Of a stretch of DNA of 64,000 nt, positions 10,014 to 19,337 are shown piece after piece. The stretch covers positions 1,736,001 through 1,800,000 of the forward strand of contig NZ_SJPI01000001.1 in NCBI RefSeq assembly GCF_007859865.1, given 5' to 3'. The stretch is from Rubripirellula amarantea. GTDB lineage: Bacteria > Planctomycetota > Planctomycetia > Pirellulales > Pirellulaceae. Under the pieces are notes generated by a model that was not told the origin of the DNA, ran no database searches, and saw only the letters and a program-made list of their open reading frames with translations. Position numbers and translations under genes: made by a program. Each line of letters begins with the position of its first letter. Within the stretch, counting starts at the first letter, position 1.

Positions 10014-10448
10014 GGTGTCACCTGTGAATTTGAAGAGTCGAGAGAAGAGAAGCCACCGGTACCACATGGGAAACGCACGGCACGGAGGCTCAGTTCATAG
10101 GTACGGAATCTTCCCGAAAACGTCACATTTGGGGCCGAGAATCGTCCTAAGAGAGTGAGGAGGTGAGTGTTGGTCGCTTTTTTTCTCCTGTTTCACGTTT
10201 CTAATGGCCCGGTAAACGTACCGATGACGCATAGGGTTAGTGAGAGAGGAAGTTCATTCCTGGGAGTGCAAAAGATCGCATTTTCCAGGGTTTTAGTAGT
10301 CACGGGCACAAACACTCGCACGCCCTATTCGCTAATCCTTGCGTGATTCCCCATGCGCGAGATCCCCAGCACTCAAAAGCCCCCAGCACTCAAATCTTCC
10401 AGCACTCAAGATCTCCAGCCCGCGTGCGTTTTAATTAAGGGACATTCC
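10014..10448. other. Divergent intergenic region between peroxidase and sigma-kinase operon
   Basis: 435 bases that must hold promoters for both directions. It contains a T7 run at about 10180-10186 without a clear hairpin, and the CCAGCACTCAA repeats at 10366-10409 near the sigma gene. No RNA gene or open frame with family features is visible. Confidence 0.55.
10366..10409. repeat. Three direct repeats of CCAGCACTCAA
   Basis: Perfect 11-base copies start at 10366, 10383 and 10399 (spacing 17 and 16), and a truncated CCAGC follows at about 10415. They lie 40-83 bases upstream of the sigma factor start, in the likely leader or promoter region, so an operator role is possible; slippage debris is the plain alternative. 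Confidence 0.75.
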
Positions 10449-11099
10449 ATGTCAGTCGATGCCACTGAAAAAAGTAGCTCAGTCGAGGAGATGATCGCAC
10501 GCGTTCGCAGCGGAAGTGTGGAATCACTGGGGGATCTGTTGCAGGTGTACCAAAGTTACTTAGGTGTCCTTGCAACCACTCAAATTGACGGTCGACTTCG
10601 GCGACGAATGAGCGCTTCTGATTTGGTGCAAGAAACCATGCTCGCCGCTCACCGAGACTTCCACCAGTTTCGCGGAGGTAGCGAGGGTGAACTGGTGGCT
10701 TGGCTAAGGCAAGTGTTGAGCAATTGTCTTAGCCACGCCGTAGAAAGAAATATCTATGCCAAGAAGCGTGACATCCGTAGAGAGGTCGCGTTGGACACGA
10801 TGGCGAAGAAGCTGGACGACAGCATGGCGAGGCTTTCCCATCTCGTCGCTGATAACGGTGCGTCCCCGAGCGAAGTGGTCCAGCATCGCGAATTGGCGAC
10901 CGAGTTGTCCGATCAACTTGCTAAGCTAAAGGACAGCTATCGCGATGTGATCGTCTATCGGAACTTGCAGGGACTCTCGTTCGATGAAATCGCTCAACGG
11001 ATGGAAATCAAGTCTGGGGCGGCGCGAATGTTGTGGTTGCGAGCGATTGCAAAGTTCAAGGATGTCTGCCAACTCAACGAGCAAGGGGATCTGTCATGA
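10449..11099 (+). CDS. Sigma-70 family RNA polymerase sigma factor, first gene of a coupled triad
   Basis: A 216-residue ECF-like sigma factor. The ATG at 10449 has AAGGG seven bases upstream, which fixes the start. Region 2 contains ASDLVQETMLAAHRDFHQF; region 4 contains the helix-turn-helix GLSFDEIAQRMEIKSGAARM. The stop TGA overlaps the start of the kinase gene in an ATGA, so the two are translationally coupled. The kinase gene and the third gene are joined the same way. In planctomycetes such sigma-kinase pairs are thought to link phosphorylation to transcription; which phosphorylation event matters here is unknown. Confidence 0.9.
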   Translation: MSVDATEKSSSVEEMIARVRSGSVESLGDLLQVYQSYLGVLATTQIDGRLRRRMSASDLVQETMLAAHRDFHQFRGGSEGELVAWLRQVLSNCLSHAVERNIYAKKRDIRREVALDTMAKKLDDSMARLSHLVADNGASPSEVVQHRELATELSDQLAKLKDSYRDVIVYRNLQGLSFDEIAQRMEIKSGAARMLWLRAIAKFKDVCQLNEQGDLS

Positions 11100-13609
11100 T
11101 TTCATTGAGCAACGTTTCTGTGAGTAATCCAAATCGACCGCTGTTGTCAGGCGACGGATTCGCCAGTGAAGATGAACCAGCATGCATGCACGGTTTGACA
11201 GATGACCAAAAAGAGCAGCTGAGTGTTTTGCTTGAACAGTACATGCTCGCCATGGAAACCGGCTTGCCACCAACGGTCGAGAATCTTACGGCGTCGTGTC
11301 CGGAATTGTGCGAACCGCTTCGAGTCTGCGTCGGTGGCCTAGAAAGTCTGCACCGCATGGCCGGTGGGCAATCGACTCCATTTTCAATTCAAGATGAAAT
11401 GGCCAACGAAGACCCAGAAAATCAACTGGGTGACTTTGTGCTTCATGAACCCATCGGTCGAGGCGGAATGGGAGTTGTCTATCGAGCCACCCAAAGGTCA
11501 CTTCGCCGAACGGTAGCCATCAAGATACTGCCGCTCGCAGCCGTTTTGGATCCTCGTCAACTCACGCGGTTTCGTCACGAAGCCGAAGCAGCGGCCGGAT
11601 TGCAGCACCCCAATATCGTGCCCGTGCATGCCATCGGTTGCGAGCGGGGCGTTCACTTTTATGCGATGCGCTATATCGATGGCGAATCGCTGGGGCAATG
11701 GATTGAGCGACAGGAATCGCAGTACAGCGATTGGCAGGAATTGGTTCGGTACGCGATCCAGGTTGCCGAGGGAATTCAGGCTGCTCATGAATTCGGCATC
11801 GTCCACCGCGATATCAAACCGTCGAACTTACTGCTCGACGGCCAAGGAAAAGTTTGGATCGCGGATTTCGGTCTGGCTCGAATTCAATCAGACGTGTCGC
11901 TCACCGGATCGCGAGATGTGGTGGGAACGATCCGCTACATGAGTCCCGAGCAAGCGTGCGGTGATTCGGCAATCGTTGATGGCCGCACCGATATCTACTC
12001 GCTTGCCGCAACACTGTACGAGTTGTTGACACTGCGTGCCGCACACGACAGCGACGATGCGGCAACGATCCTACGGCAAATGGATGAAGATTCGCATACT
12101 TCGATGCGGCACTTGCGTCCTGATTTGCCACGCGATCTAGAAACAGTTGTTGCCAAAGCAATGGCGCGGAAGCGTGATGACCGCTACGAAACAGCCAGTC
12201 ACTTCGCCGATGACCTGCGACGGGTATTAACCGGCGAACCAACCATCGCTCGACCGCCCACGGCGATGGACAAGTTGGTTCGTTTAGCCGCAAATCACCG
12301 CTCGGCCGTCATGACGACGCTGCTCATTGGAGTCTTGGCACTCGCCGGATTCGCTATCGGAACGACGAAGCTGGCCGCCGAAAAACAAGTCTCCGATGCA
12401 TTTGCGGCACAGTCCCAGCGAGACAAGGCGATCACGCGCGAGGCCGTGGATCGTTTAGGCGTTCAGATTTCTGAACTACTCGCTGACATCCCCGCCGCAA
12501 ACTCGGTTCGGCATCGGTTGCTTTTGGAGACTTTGGAATACTACCAACAAATCGCAAAGAACTCAGAGAGCAACATCCCCAGCGAAGATCAGCAATTCGA
12601 TCTCGCAATCACCTATGGCAAAATGGGAGTCTTTCAAGGTGAGCTTGGCCAAGCGACGCAAGCGATCAAGTCGCTGCAAGAATCAGAACGCATTTACGCT
12701 GCTCTGAGCCAACAGTCACCACGCGATGACAAGATCAATTTGCAGTGGTCAATCAGCCAAAATAATCTCGCCCAAAGATTGGCCCAATCCGGTGATCTGC
12801 AATCGGCTGGCCATTGGTTCGCCAAAGCGATAGAAACGCAAAATCGACTCGGCGCCAAAGTGGAACTGGCGCGAACGCTTAACAATCTTGGCGGCATGTT
12901 GGCCGATGCTGGTAGGATTGAAGAGTCCCAGGACGCATTCCAAAAATCTCTCGGCTTACTTTCTGATTCGGACCAGCACGCTTCGCTTCAAGCGACGATC
13001 GGTTCTAATTTGGCTGGGTTGCTTGCCAAGCATGATCCTATGCGAGCAACTCAGTTGGCCAAGAATTCGCTTGAGCAACAACTCGATTTATTGGAACGTG
13101 ATCCAAGCGATCCCAAGCAAGCGACTCAAGTTATGTTAACGCTCAACACATTAGCTACTTCGTTAACTCAAGTTGCCGACCACCGTGGTGCCGTCGAATC
13201 ACTCCAACAAGCGGTCCAGATTGGCCAACAACTTCGCACGCGTTGGCCCGACCAACCAACCTACCAACGCGACCTTGTGCTTAGCCTTAACCAACTGGGG
13301 CTTGCCCTTTCGGCAACCGGCGATCTGACTCAGGCCTGCCGAGTGCTTGACCAAGCCGTCCAGCATGGTCAATCGCTCAATCAAGCCTACGCCGCAGATG
13401 CGGAAGTTCAGAGCATGCTTGGCGGATTACTCAATAACTTGGCGTTTCTAAAACAGAGGCTTGGTGATCATCGGTCGGCGAAACGACTCTATGAAGATGC
13501 GATCAAACATCAGCAGGTCGCCATCGGGTTGGCTCCCCAGAGTCCGCTGTACCAAGCGTCGCTCAAAACACAGCAACACAACTTGAAGAAATTGCGAGGT
13601 GAATCATGA
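11096..13609 (+). CDS. Transmembrane Ser/Thr protein kinase with TPR repeats, second gene of triad
   Basis: An 837-residue Hanks-type kinase. The start ATG overlaps the sigma gene stop by four bases. The N-terminal ~110 residues include a short helical segment (TDDQKEQLSVLLEQYM) common before the kinase domain in planctomycetes. The kinase domain covers about 113-380: GRGGMG (121-126), K143, HRD with D239, DFG at 257-259, SPEQA at 283-287. A membrane helix lies at about 403-423 and the rest (about 430-837) is TPR-rich, probably extracytoplasmic if the kinase domain is inside. It is flanked by its sigma factor and an LEPR-XLL membrane protein, both candidate substrates or partners. Confidence 0.92.
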   Translation: MISLSNVSVSNPNRPLLSGDGFASEDEPACMHGLTDDQKEQLSVLLEQYMLAMETGLPPTVENLTASCPELCEPLRVCVGGLESLHRMAGGQSTPFSIQDEMANEDPENQLGDFVLHEPIGRGGMGVVYRATQRSLRRTVAIKILPLAAVLDPRQLTRFRHEAEAAAGLQHPNIVPVHAIGCERGVHFYAMRYIDGESLGQWIERQESQYSDWQELVRYAIQVAEGIQAAHEFGIVHRDIKPSNLLLDGQGKVWIADFGLARIQSDVSLTGSRDVVGTIRYMSPEQACGDSAIVDGRTDIYSLAATLYELLTLRAAHDSDDAATILRQMDEDSHTSMRHLRPDLPRDLETVVAKAMARKRDDRYETASHFADDLRRVLTGEPTIARPPTAMDKLVRLAANHRSAVMTTLLIGVLALAGFAIGTTKLAAEKQVSDAFAAQSQRDKAITREAVDRLGVQISELLADIPAANSVRHRLLLETLEYYQQIAKNSESNIPSEDQQFDLAITYGKMGVFQGELGQATQAIKSLQESERIYAALSQQSPRDDKINLQWSISQNNLAQRLAQSGDLQSAGHWFAKAIETQNRLGAKVELARTLNNLGGMLADAGRIEESQDAFQKSLGLLSDSDQHASLQATIGSNLAGLLAKHDPMRATQLAKNSLEQQLDLLERDPSDPKQATQVMLTLNTLATSLTQVADHRGAVESLQQAVQIGQQLRTRWPDQPTYQRDLVLSLNQLGLALSATGDLTQACRVLDQAVQHGQSLNQAYAADAEVQSMLGGLLNNLAFLKQRLGDHRSAKRLYEDAIKHQQVAIGLAPQSPLYQASLKTQQHNLKKLRGES

Positions 13610-14790
13610 ACGACAATCATGAACACCGAGTCCTTCGTATTGAATCGCTTGAGAGTCGATCGTTGTTGGCGGGGAATTTATTTGCCGGTGCAGAGTTCAC
13701 CCGAGAATTGTTTGGCGACGATTATGAACCCGCGAGGGATGGTCGCGACCGAGATTCACATCGTTCCCAAGAGGTGAGAGTCGATCGATCTTCCCCGGAA
13801 CGTTCGGCTTTCGATCGATCGAAGCAAAGTCGATCCAACGATGATCGCGCCGTCACTTCGAGAGTCGAATCGCGTTTAGAATTGGTCCAGGAAGTACAGA
13901 CCCCGACGCAAGTCATCGTCTTCGTTCCTACGGTGCGCGATACGGTTGCGGTGAATCAATCCGCGAATGTCGGGTCGAGCGGTTTGGTCGCTTCGGTTGC
14001 CCCGGCGGATAATTCTGCCGTGGATGTCGCCCTGGTGTCGTTGTGGGATTCAAGCGCCGTTGATGCCATCGATGCCGACGAAGAGTCGTCAAATGCGATT
14101 GAACAAGCTGATCCAAGGATGTTGGGGGAAGTGTCGACGGACTCGCCGGTTGCGTCCTTTGCCGACCCTGCCGATCCCGACGTTTCGCTGGAAAGACCAT
14201 GGTTTGCCGAAATTGGAATGGGTGGCATTGAACGAGCGATTGATGACGGACTGATTGAATTGTCGCCCTTTGAGTTGGACCTGGCGCTTCAGGATCTTAG
14301 TGGTCAAGGCAGAGAATCTTGGCAGGTCGATGCGATCACCGTTCCCCGAATAAGGTCGATGATTGAGCGCGCTGCGTTTCTGGAAATCGAATCAGCCGAC
14401 TTGATGATGCAATCGTGGGATGCCCGTCCCGGCGGACTTATTGCGATCGACCGTGTCCTCTTGCCTCAGGCTACCTACTCACCCATCAACGGATTGCTTG
14501 ACGTGCGACTTGAATCAACGCTAATGTTGCACCGATCGTTAGAACTGATGGCTAGTGGCGATGGTCAGCCTGTTTCGGACGTGGTCCTTGATGCGATCAT
14601 GGCGTCGCTCAACGAAGTTGCCGAATCCGAAACGCAGCCTGTCACCAGTGTGAAGTCAACGCGTATTACCGCGATCGCATTCCCCGCCATCGCGGTTCTG
14701 ACTGGCGTTGCGATGGCGGTGCGACGAAAGCACAAAGACAAACATCCGGCGACCTTCACCGAGGTCAAGCGTCATCGGTCTGTTACTTGA
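13606..14790 (+). CDS. LEPR-XLL membrane protein with C-terminal anchor, third gene of triad
   Basis: A 394-residue protein with no recognised catalytic domain. It begins at an ATG overlapping the kinase stop (ATGA). The N-terminus carries LESRSLLAG at 15-23, the LEPR-XLL-type export motif usually seen on much larger planctomycete surface proteins. An Arg/Asp/Ser-rich segment (about 40-95) and an acidic middle follow. One hydrophobic helix at about 354-372 is followed by a strongly basic tail (RRKHKDKH), predicting an extracytoplasmic body with a cytoplasmic C-terminus. Coupling to a sigma factor and kinase suggests a sensor, anti-sigma-like or envelope scaffold role; none is proven and no zinc-finger or anti-sigma motif is visible. 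Confidence 0.82.
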   Translation: MNDNHEHRVLRIESLESRSLLAGNLFAGAEFTRELFGDDYEPARDGRDRDSHRSQEVRVDRSSPERSAFDRSKQSRSNDDRAVTSRVESRLELVQEVQTPTQVIVFVPTVRDTVAVNQSANVGSSGLVASVAPADNSAVDVALVSLWDSSAVDAIDADEESSNAIEQADPRMLGEVSTDSPVASFADPADPDVSLERPWFAEIGMGGIERAIDDGLIELSPFELDLALQDLSGQGRESWQVDAITVPRIRSMIERAAFLEIESADLMMQSWDARPGGLIAIDRVLLPQATYSPINGLLDVRLESTLMLHRSLELMASGDGQPVSDVVLDAIMASLNEVAESETQPVTSVKSTRITAIAFPAIAVLTGVAMAVRRKHKDKHPATFTEVKRHRSVT

Positions 14791-14981
14791 ATGCCGATCA
14801 CGAAATGATTCCATGATCCGCTGAGTATCTAGGTTGCGATGAACTTGCGTTTGTGCGGCTTAGAATTCGAAGCCAATCGTACCGGTACCGGTTGAGTTTC
14901 GGTTGAATTGAAATAGCGATCGTCGCCGGTTGTTTTACCAATGTATCCCTGCTTCCGCTTGCGAACCCGTTGCTTGTTGCT

Positions 14982-15009
14982 CACTGCCCACTGCCCACTA
15001 TCCGTTGCC
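14982..15009. repeat. Heptamer tandem repeat (CACTGCC type)
   Basis: Period-7 run: CACTGCC, CACTGCC, CACTATC, CGTTGCC, with decayed units continuing to about 15023, directly before the propeller gene's start at 15026. It occupies the ribosome-binding region, and no clear Shine-Dalgarno sequence is present there. Confidence 0.65.
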
Positions 15010-15025
15010 CACCGCTTGTTGCCTA

Positions 15026-16276
15026 ATGACTCGATACATCCTTTTTACGCTCTCTGTTTTTCTGTTTTCCACCGTTCTATTAGCCGACGATTGGCCTGAA
15101 TTTCTTGGCCCGCAAGGAACGGCCCGCAGCAATGAAATCGTGCCGGTATCTTGGAATGACAACACGGGTATCGCTTGGAAAGTTGATTTGCCTGGGTCGG
15201 GATCATCGAGCCCCATCATCGTTGGCGGTCGCGTAATCGTCACTTGCTACATCAAGGGCGACAATCCAAGCCGGCAAGTGCTTTGCTTTGACAAGACGAC
15301 CGGCAATCAAGTTTGGGTCGTCGATTTTCCCATCGACTATCGCGAGGATGGATACCAGGGATATATCACCGAACACGGCTATGCAAGTAACACTCCGGTC
15401 AGCGATGGGGTGAACGTCTACGCCTTTCTCGGCAAAGGTGGTGTTCACTGCATTAGCCTCGATGGCGAAAAGAAGTGGAGTGTCGATGTGGGCAAAGACT
15501 CAAGCAATCGACGATGGGGTTCGGCGGCAAGTTTGGTTTTGTTCAATAACAGCGTGATCGTGAACGCGGCGGAAGAAGCGAAAGCGATTCTTGCTTTGGA
15601 CAAGGCATCCGGCAAAGAACTTTGGCGTCAAGAAGCGGCGATGTTGGAACTGACCTACGGAACGCCACGGATTGTCGAGCTTGACAACGGCGAAAGCGAA
15701 TTGGTGATTAGCGTTCCTGGAGAAATTTGGTCGATGAATCCCGTCACGGGAAAGCTGAAATGGTACGCCGAGTCTCCAATGACGGGTAACGTATCGCCAT
15801 CAGTGATCGTGGATGGTGAAACGATTTATAGTTTCGGTGGATACCGCGCTTCAGGCAGCATCGCTGTCAAAGCGGGCGGCGATCAGGATGTCACGGACTC
15901 GAATGTCTCATGGACAAACCGATCAAGTTCCTACGTGGCCACACCACTGTTGCATGATGGCCGGTTCTATTGGATCGACGACCGGGGTATCGCTTATTGC
16001 ACGTCAGCCAAAGATGGCGAAGTCATCTATCGCGAACGGGTTGATAATCTCGAAAATGGACGGCCCGTTTACGCTTCACCTGTTTTGATTGGCGACTACG
16101 TATACGTGGTCACGCGACATAGTGGCACTCTTGTTTATGCACCTGGCGACACGTTTGAACCAGTCTCGCAGAACGTGATTGCCGGCGACGACACTGATTT
16201 CAATGCCTCGCCGGCGGTCTCCGATGGCAAGTTGTATCTCCGCAGCGATCAGTCGCTTTACTGCATCGCGGACTAG
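15026..16276 (+). CDS. Exported PQQ-type beta-propeller repeat protein
   Basis: A 416-residue protein with a signal peptide (about 1-19, ending LLADDW) and a run of blades of the PQQ-binding-like/BamB type, recognisable from repeated patterns such as ALDKASGKELW and MNPVTGKLKW. The DWPEFLGP opening is very common in planctomycete propeller proteins of this kind. No PQQ-ligand or catalytic set can be assigned, so it is likely a binding or scaffold protein rather than a dehydrogenase. The ATG at 15026 is chosen because the signal peptide begins there; upstream in-frame sequence is repeat-derived. It stands alone between the kinase triad and the matrixin gene. Confidence 0.85.
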   Translation: MTRYILFTLSVFLFSTVLLADDWPEFLGPQGTARSNEIVPVSWNDNTGIAWKVDLPGSGSSSPIIVGGRVIVTCYIKGDNPSRQVLCFDKTTGNQVWVVDFPIDYREDGYQGYITEHGYASNTPVSDGVNVYAFLGKGGVHCISLDGEKKWSVDVGKDSSNRRWGSAASLVLFNNSVIVNAAEEAKAILALDKASGKELWRQEAAMLELTYGTPRIVELDNGESELVISVPGEIWSMNPVTGKLKWYAESPMTGNVSPSVIVDGETIYSFGGYRASGSIAVKAGGDQDVTDSNVSWTNRSSSYVATPLLHDGRFYWIDDRGIAYCTSAKDGEVIYRERVDNLENGRPVYASPVLIGDYVYVVTRHSGTLVYAPGDTFEPVSQNVIAGDDTDFNASPAVSDGKLYLRSDQSLYCIAD

Positions 16277-16455
16277 GCAGCGTATTGCCTATTAGCCGTA
16301 TTGCGTGGCTTGTTGACTAAGGACCGAAGATTACCCGGCCAACTCGGCCACCCGACCGCAACGACGAAGTTATGTTTTCGTCGAAGCGGTGCGAGTCCGT
16401 CCGGTGTATTCGCACCAGAGTGCTAACACTTGTGCTTTAAGCATTGCAAGAAAAC

Positions 16456-18522
16456 TTATCGCCTAGCGCGAGAGAATCGTCCTTGGCTGATCGCGCGGCC
16501 TAGCGATGCAAACACTGTGTCGACTTGTTGGTGTCGATGGTGACTTCGTTTTCCGAACGAATGGCTCTCGGTTTCATTTTCCGTAAGGAATGAGTCAAAC
16601 TCATCGAATGAAATGCCGCCATCGGAATTTACGTCTGCGGCAGAGACCTTTGTCCAAAACCGTTCGCTCACTTCCGATTCGACTAGCAGACCATCGGCGT
16701 CGGTGTCTTTCGTATCGAAGGATTCTTGTCGAGCGCTCGTGATGGATGTTTCAAGTTCCGCGAGTGTGACAAGACCATCGCTATCCACGTCGACTTCAAG
16801 ATCGGTAAGCTTATTCCAAAGTCGTTCAGTTACCTCGTCTTCGGAAATGGATCCGCTGCTATCGGTATCAAAGCGTGTCAGGAATGCCTCGGCGTTGCCA
16901 CCGAACAAACCTGCATGAAGTACGTTCGAGCCATGATGCCGACCACCGTCTTGGCAGTGCTCGTCTTCCGTAGTGTCGGTTTCGTCAGTGTCGGTTTCCT
17001 CATCCTCGGTTAGACCACCGTCATCGATTGGGTCAGTGGTCTCATCGTTTTCTTCGCCGGTGTCGTCGTCAGCATCCTCGTCGACACTATCATCCACTTC
17101 GTCGATTTCTTCGTCGATTTCACCATCGTTCTCGACATCGGTTTCCACGACAGGCGTTTCGGTGTCGTCTGCCTCATCCACCATGTCTACCGAATCCTCG
17201 GCATCACTGCCTTCGTCACCGTCTGCCAGCACGACATCGTCTTCGTCAATCGCGTCCGTCACTTCGGTGGTTTGGTCGGTCATTTCATCCGTTGTGTCGG
17301 GAGTCTCGACCGGGTCCACCGAGTCGTCGATTAACATGTCGGCGTCTTCGGTTGCGTCAAGTTCATCAACGGGATCATCGACGTCGGAAACCACTTCCGT
17401 GTCGACTTCAACGATCTCCATTTCATCAACTGAATCCGTGGCATCGGTTTCTGAGTCATCCGGAACCGTGATGGATGCCAATGTTTCGCTGCTGCTGTTG
17501 CTCATCGCGTTGATAACGGTCAAGGCATCCAGCGCGGTGATGGATCCGTCTCCGTTAACGTCACACAACCCAGTAGATTCGGATTCGCTAGCGTTATCTG
17601 TAGACGACGATCGCCCCAACTCGTTCACGATCATCAACGCATCGATGGCTGATGTGTTGTCGTCTCCATTGACATCGGTAGGGTTGGTGTAGTTGTAATC
17701 CAGCAGTTCGGCGTCTAAGCGGCCACCATAGCGATGCCAGCGTCCACCACGTCGCCAGCGGTTGCGAGGGAACGGATTGTCGTCCGTATCGCCGGGATCG
17801 GTGTCATCGTCGACTTCATCTGCATGGTCGGAATCATCGTCGGTATCGGTCGGTGTTTCGCCGACCGGTTCGTCCTCGCCGATTGGTTCATCCTCGACAG
17901 CGGGGTCGTCTTCAACGACGGGGTCTTCGACTTCCGATGCAGGTTCGATGTCGGCAGCGGCGTAGACGGATTGAATAGCCTCGACATCGACATCGCTGAG
18001 GCTGCTGAATGATTGGCCGGGCGAAACGAACGGAGCTAGTACGCTACCGATCGTGTCCGTGTGATCGAGGCCGAGTGAGTGACCGATTTCGTGAACGGCA
18101 ACCCAAACGAGGTCAAAGGCACGGTTGCCCAAGGCATTTCCGACTTCCCATGACTCGGAAATATCGAATTGGATGTCCCCAGCGATGCGTGCCGGATTCA
18201 CGTCGTCCGGGAAGTAGGCTTGCGCAAGCGTTCTCGCCGTACCGTCGATATTGACGAATGAAATGTCAATGGAATCACTCAGACCAGTTTGATTGGTCGG
18301 CGTGAAGGTGATATCAGCGGCGCTAGACCAAGCCGAAAATGCCGTTTCGATCGCAGCGTTCGTTTCGGCTTGCGTCAGTGAATCGGGCGAACCGGTGATT
18401 GAGTAGGTCAATTCGGCACTGCCCAGACCGGGCCCATCCCAACCAAAGCTGGCGGCAAGCACACGTCGAGTTTCGAGGGACTGGAGAAAAAGGCGACGTT
18501 TCTTGATTTGTCGTTGCTTCAT
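16456..18522 (-). CDS. Secreted matrixin-like metalloprotease with acidic linker and EF-hands
   Basis: A 688-residue exported protein. Basic N-terminus and LEPR-XLL-type motif LETRRVLAA (16-24). A metzincin domain spans about 25-190 with the zinc site HEIGHSLGLDH at 144-154 (three His plus catalytic Glu). The usual Met-turn is replaced by SVLAP at 160-164, so Leu stands where Met is expected. Dockerin-like motifs lie at 283-303 and 320-340 (DVNGDD, DVNGDG plus AIDAL/ALDAL). Residues 350-525 are extremely rich in Asp, Glu and Thr. Four EF-hand-like loops (about 551, 578, 606, 629) precede a His/Arg-rich tail. Probably a calcium-dependent extracellular protease, if active. Confidence 0.88.
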   Translation of the reverse strand: MKQRQIKKRRLFLQSLETRRVLAASFGWDGPGLGSAELTYSITGSPDSLTQAETNAAIETAFSAWSSAADITFTPTNQTGLSDSIDISFVNIDGTARTLAQAYFPDDVNPARIAGDIQFDISESWEVGNALGNRAFDLVWVAVHEIGHSLGLDHTDTIGSVLAPFVSPGQSFSSLSDVDVEAIQSVYAAADIEPASEVEDPVVEDDPAVEDEPIGEDEPVGETPTDTDDDSDHADEVDDDTDPGDTDDNPFPRNRWRRGGRWHRYGGRLDAELLDYNYTNPTDVNGDDNTSAIDALMIVNELGRSSSTDNASESESTGLCDVNGDGSITALDALTVINAMSNSSSETLASITVPDDSETDATDSVDEMEIVEVDTEVVSDVDDPVDELDATEDADMLIDDSVDPVETPDTTDEMTDQTTEVTDAIDEDDVVLADGDEGSDAEDSVDMVDEADDTETPVVETDVENDGEIDEEIDEVDDSVDEDADDDTGEENDETTDPIDDGGLTEDEETDTDETDTTEDEHCQDGGRHHGSNVLHAGLFGGNAEAFLTRFDTDSSGSISEDEVTERLWNKLTDLEVDVDSDGLVTLAELETSITSARQESFDTKDTDADGLLVESEVSERFWTKVSAADVNSDGGISFDEFDSFLTENETESHSFGKRSHHRHQQVDTVFASLGRAISQGRFSRARR

Positions 18523-18628
18523 TACGTTCTCGCGGGGGCGTTCGTGGCAGCGAATCCTCTCGTGCCACTGGGATTAGATTGGTATGGTCTTTGACGTTGA
18601 GTGCACCCAACGTCACGATCAAAACGAG

Positions 18629-19135
18629 TCAGTCGAGCGATTCAGTAGTGAGTTTGCTCGTAGAGTTAAGAGAGACCAATGTCGATTGCGACCCGGTGGA
18701 CGCGATCATTGATTGACCTTCATTTTCGTAACGCTTGGAATCGCGTTTGGCGCGCAAGGCTGCGATCCGCGATTCTCGCTTGGCTCGCTTTTCCTCAGCA
18801 TTGGCCAAACGTAGCGCCTGCAAGTCTTGTTGTTGCTGGTACTGTTCTTCGGCGGACTGTTGCAATTGTCGCTGACGTGCAGCGTAAAGCTGTTGCTGTT
18901 GTGCCCTGTACTGGCTTTGCATGACCAACGCCTGTTGTTGCTGATAGGCAAGTTGCCGTTGGTAGGCTAGTGAAGCCAGAGTGCTGCTGGGGGATGCTAG
19001 CGTTGTCCCCGTTTGACCAGGACTGCCGCCTCCCCGGCCTCCCCCTGAACATTGGGCAAAAGCGTCGCCCGATAGCAAGACAAATGCGGACATCGTTGTC
19101 GCGAGAACTAAACCATTCCTGAAGTGAGTCAACAT
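18629..19135 (-). CDS. Exported Gln-rich coiled-coil protein
   Basis: A 168-residue protein not recognised as a known family. Signal peptide at 1-27 (cleavage near AFAQ), a Gly-rich stretch (about 31-40), then a long Gln/Arg/Ala-rich helix (about 55-130) that should form a coiled coil, and a Ser/Thr-rich tail. GGAGA-like sequence upstream of the ATG at 19135 supports the start. One Cys follows the cleavage site by one residue (AQCSGGG); it is not a clear lipobox. It lies between the matrixin and amylosucrase genes on the same strand, with about 100 and 200 bases on either side, so it is probably its own unit. Confidence 0.7.
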   Translation of the reverse strand: MLTHFRNGLVLATTMSAFVLLSGDAFAQCSGGGRGGGSPGQTGTTLASPSSTLASLAYQRQLAYQQQQALVMQSQYRAQQQQLYAARQRQLQQSAEEQYQQQQDLQALRLANAEEKRAKRESRIAALRAKRDSKRYENEGQSMIASTGSQSTLVSLNSTSKLTTESLD

Positions 19136-19337
19136 GGACCATCTCCCAGTAAGAGCAGAAAAGACAGGACGTTGCGATGGTTCGCTTCGCCCCAGACTTT
19201 AAAGGGAGATTTTCAGAGGAGATTGTCACTGGCAATCAGACGATTGTGGAAAATCGTTACCAGCGGGGTTTAACGCTTCCAACGCCAAATGGCATAGAGC
19301 CAAATGACACTGAGTCGTCAAATGACGTCGAGCGAGT

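Noticed and set aside
16362-16383. Hairpin CGACGAA/TTCGTCG between propeller and matrixin genes
   Set aside because: Eight-base loop, seven-base stem and no T-run; too weak to call a terminator.
16973-17692. Long Ser-rich plus-strand open frame (239 residues)
   Set aside because: Antisense of the Asp/Glu-rich linker of the matrixin gene; composition is a mirror of GAT/GAC/GAA codons.
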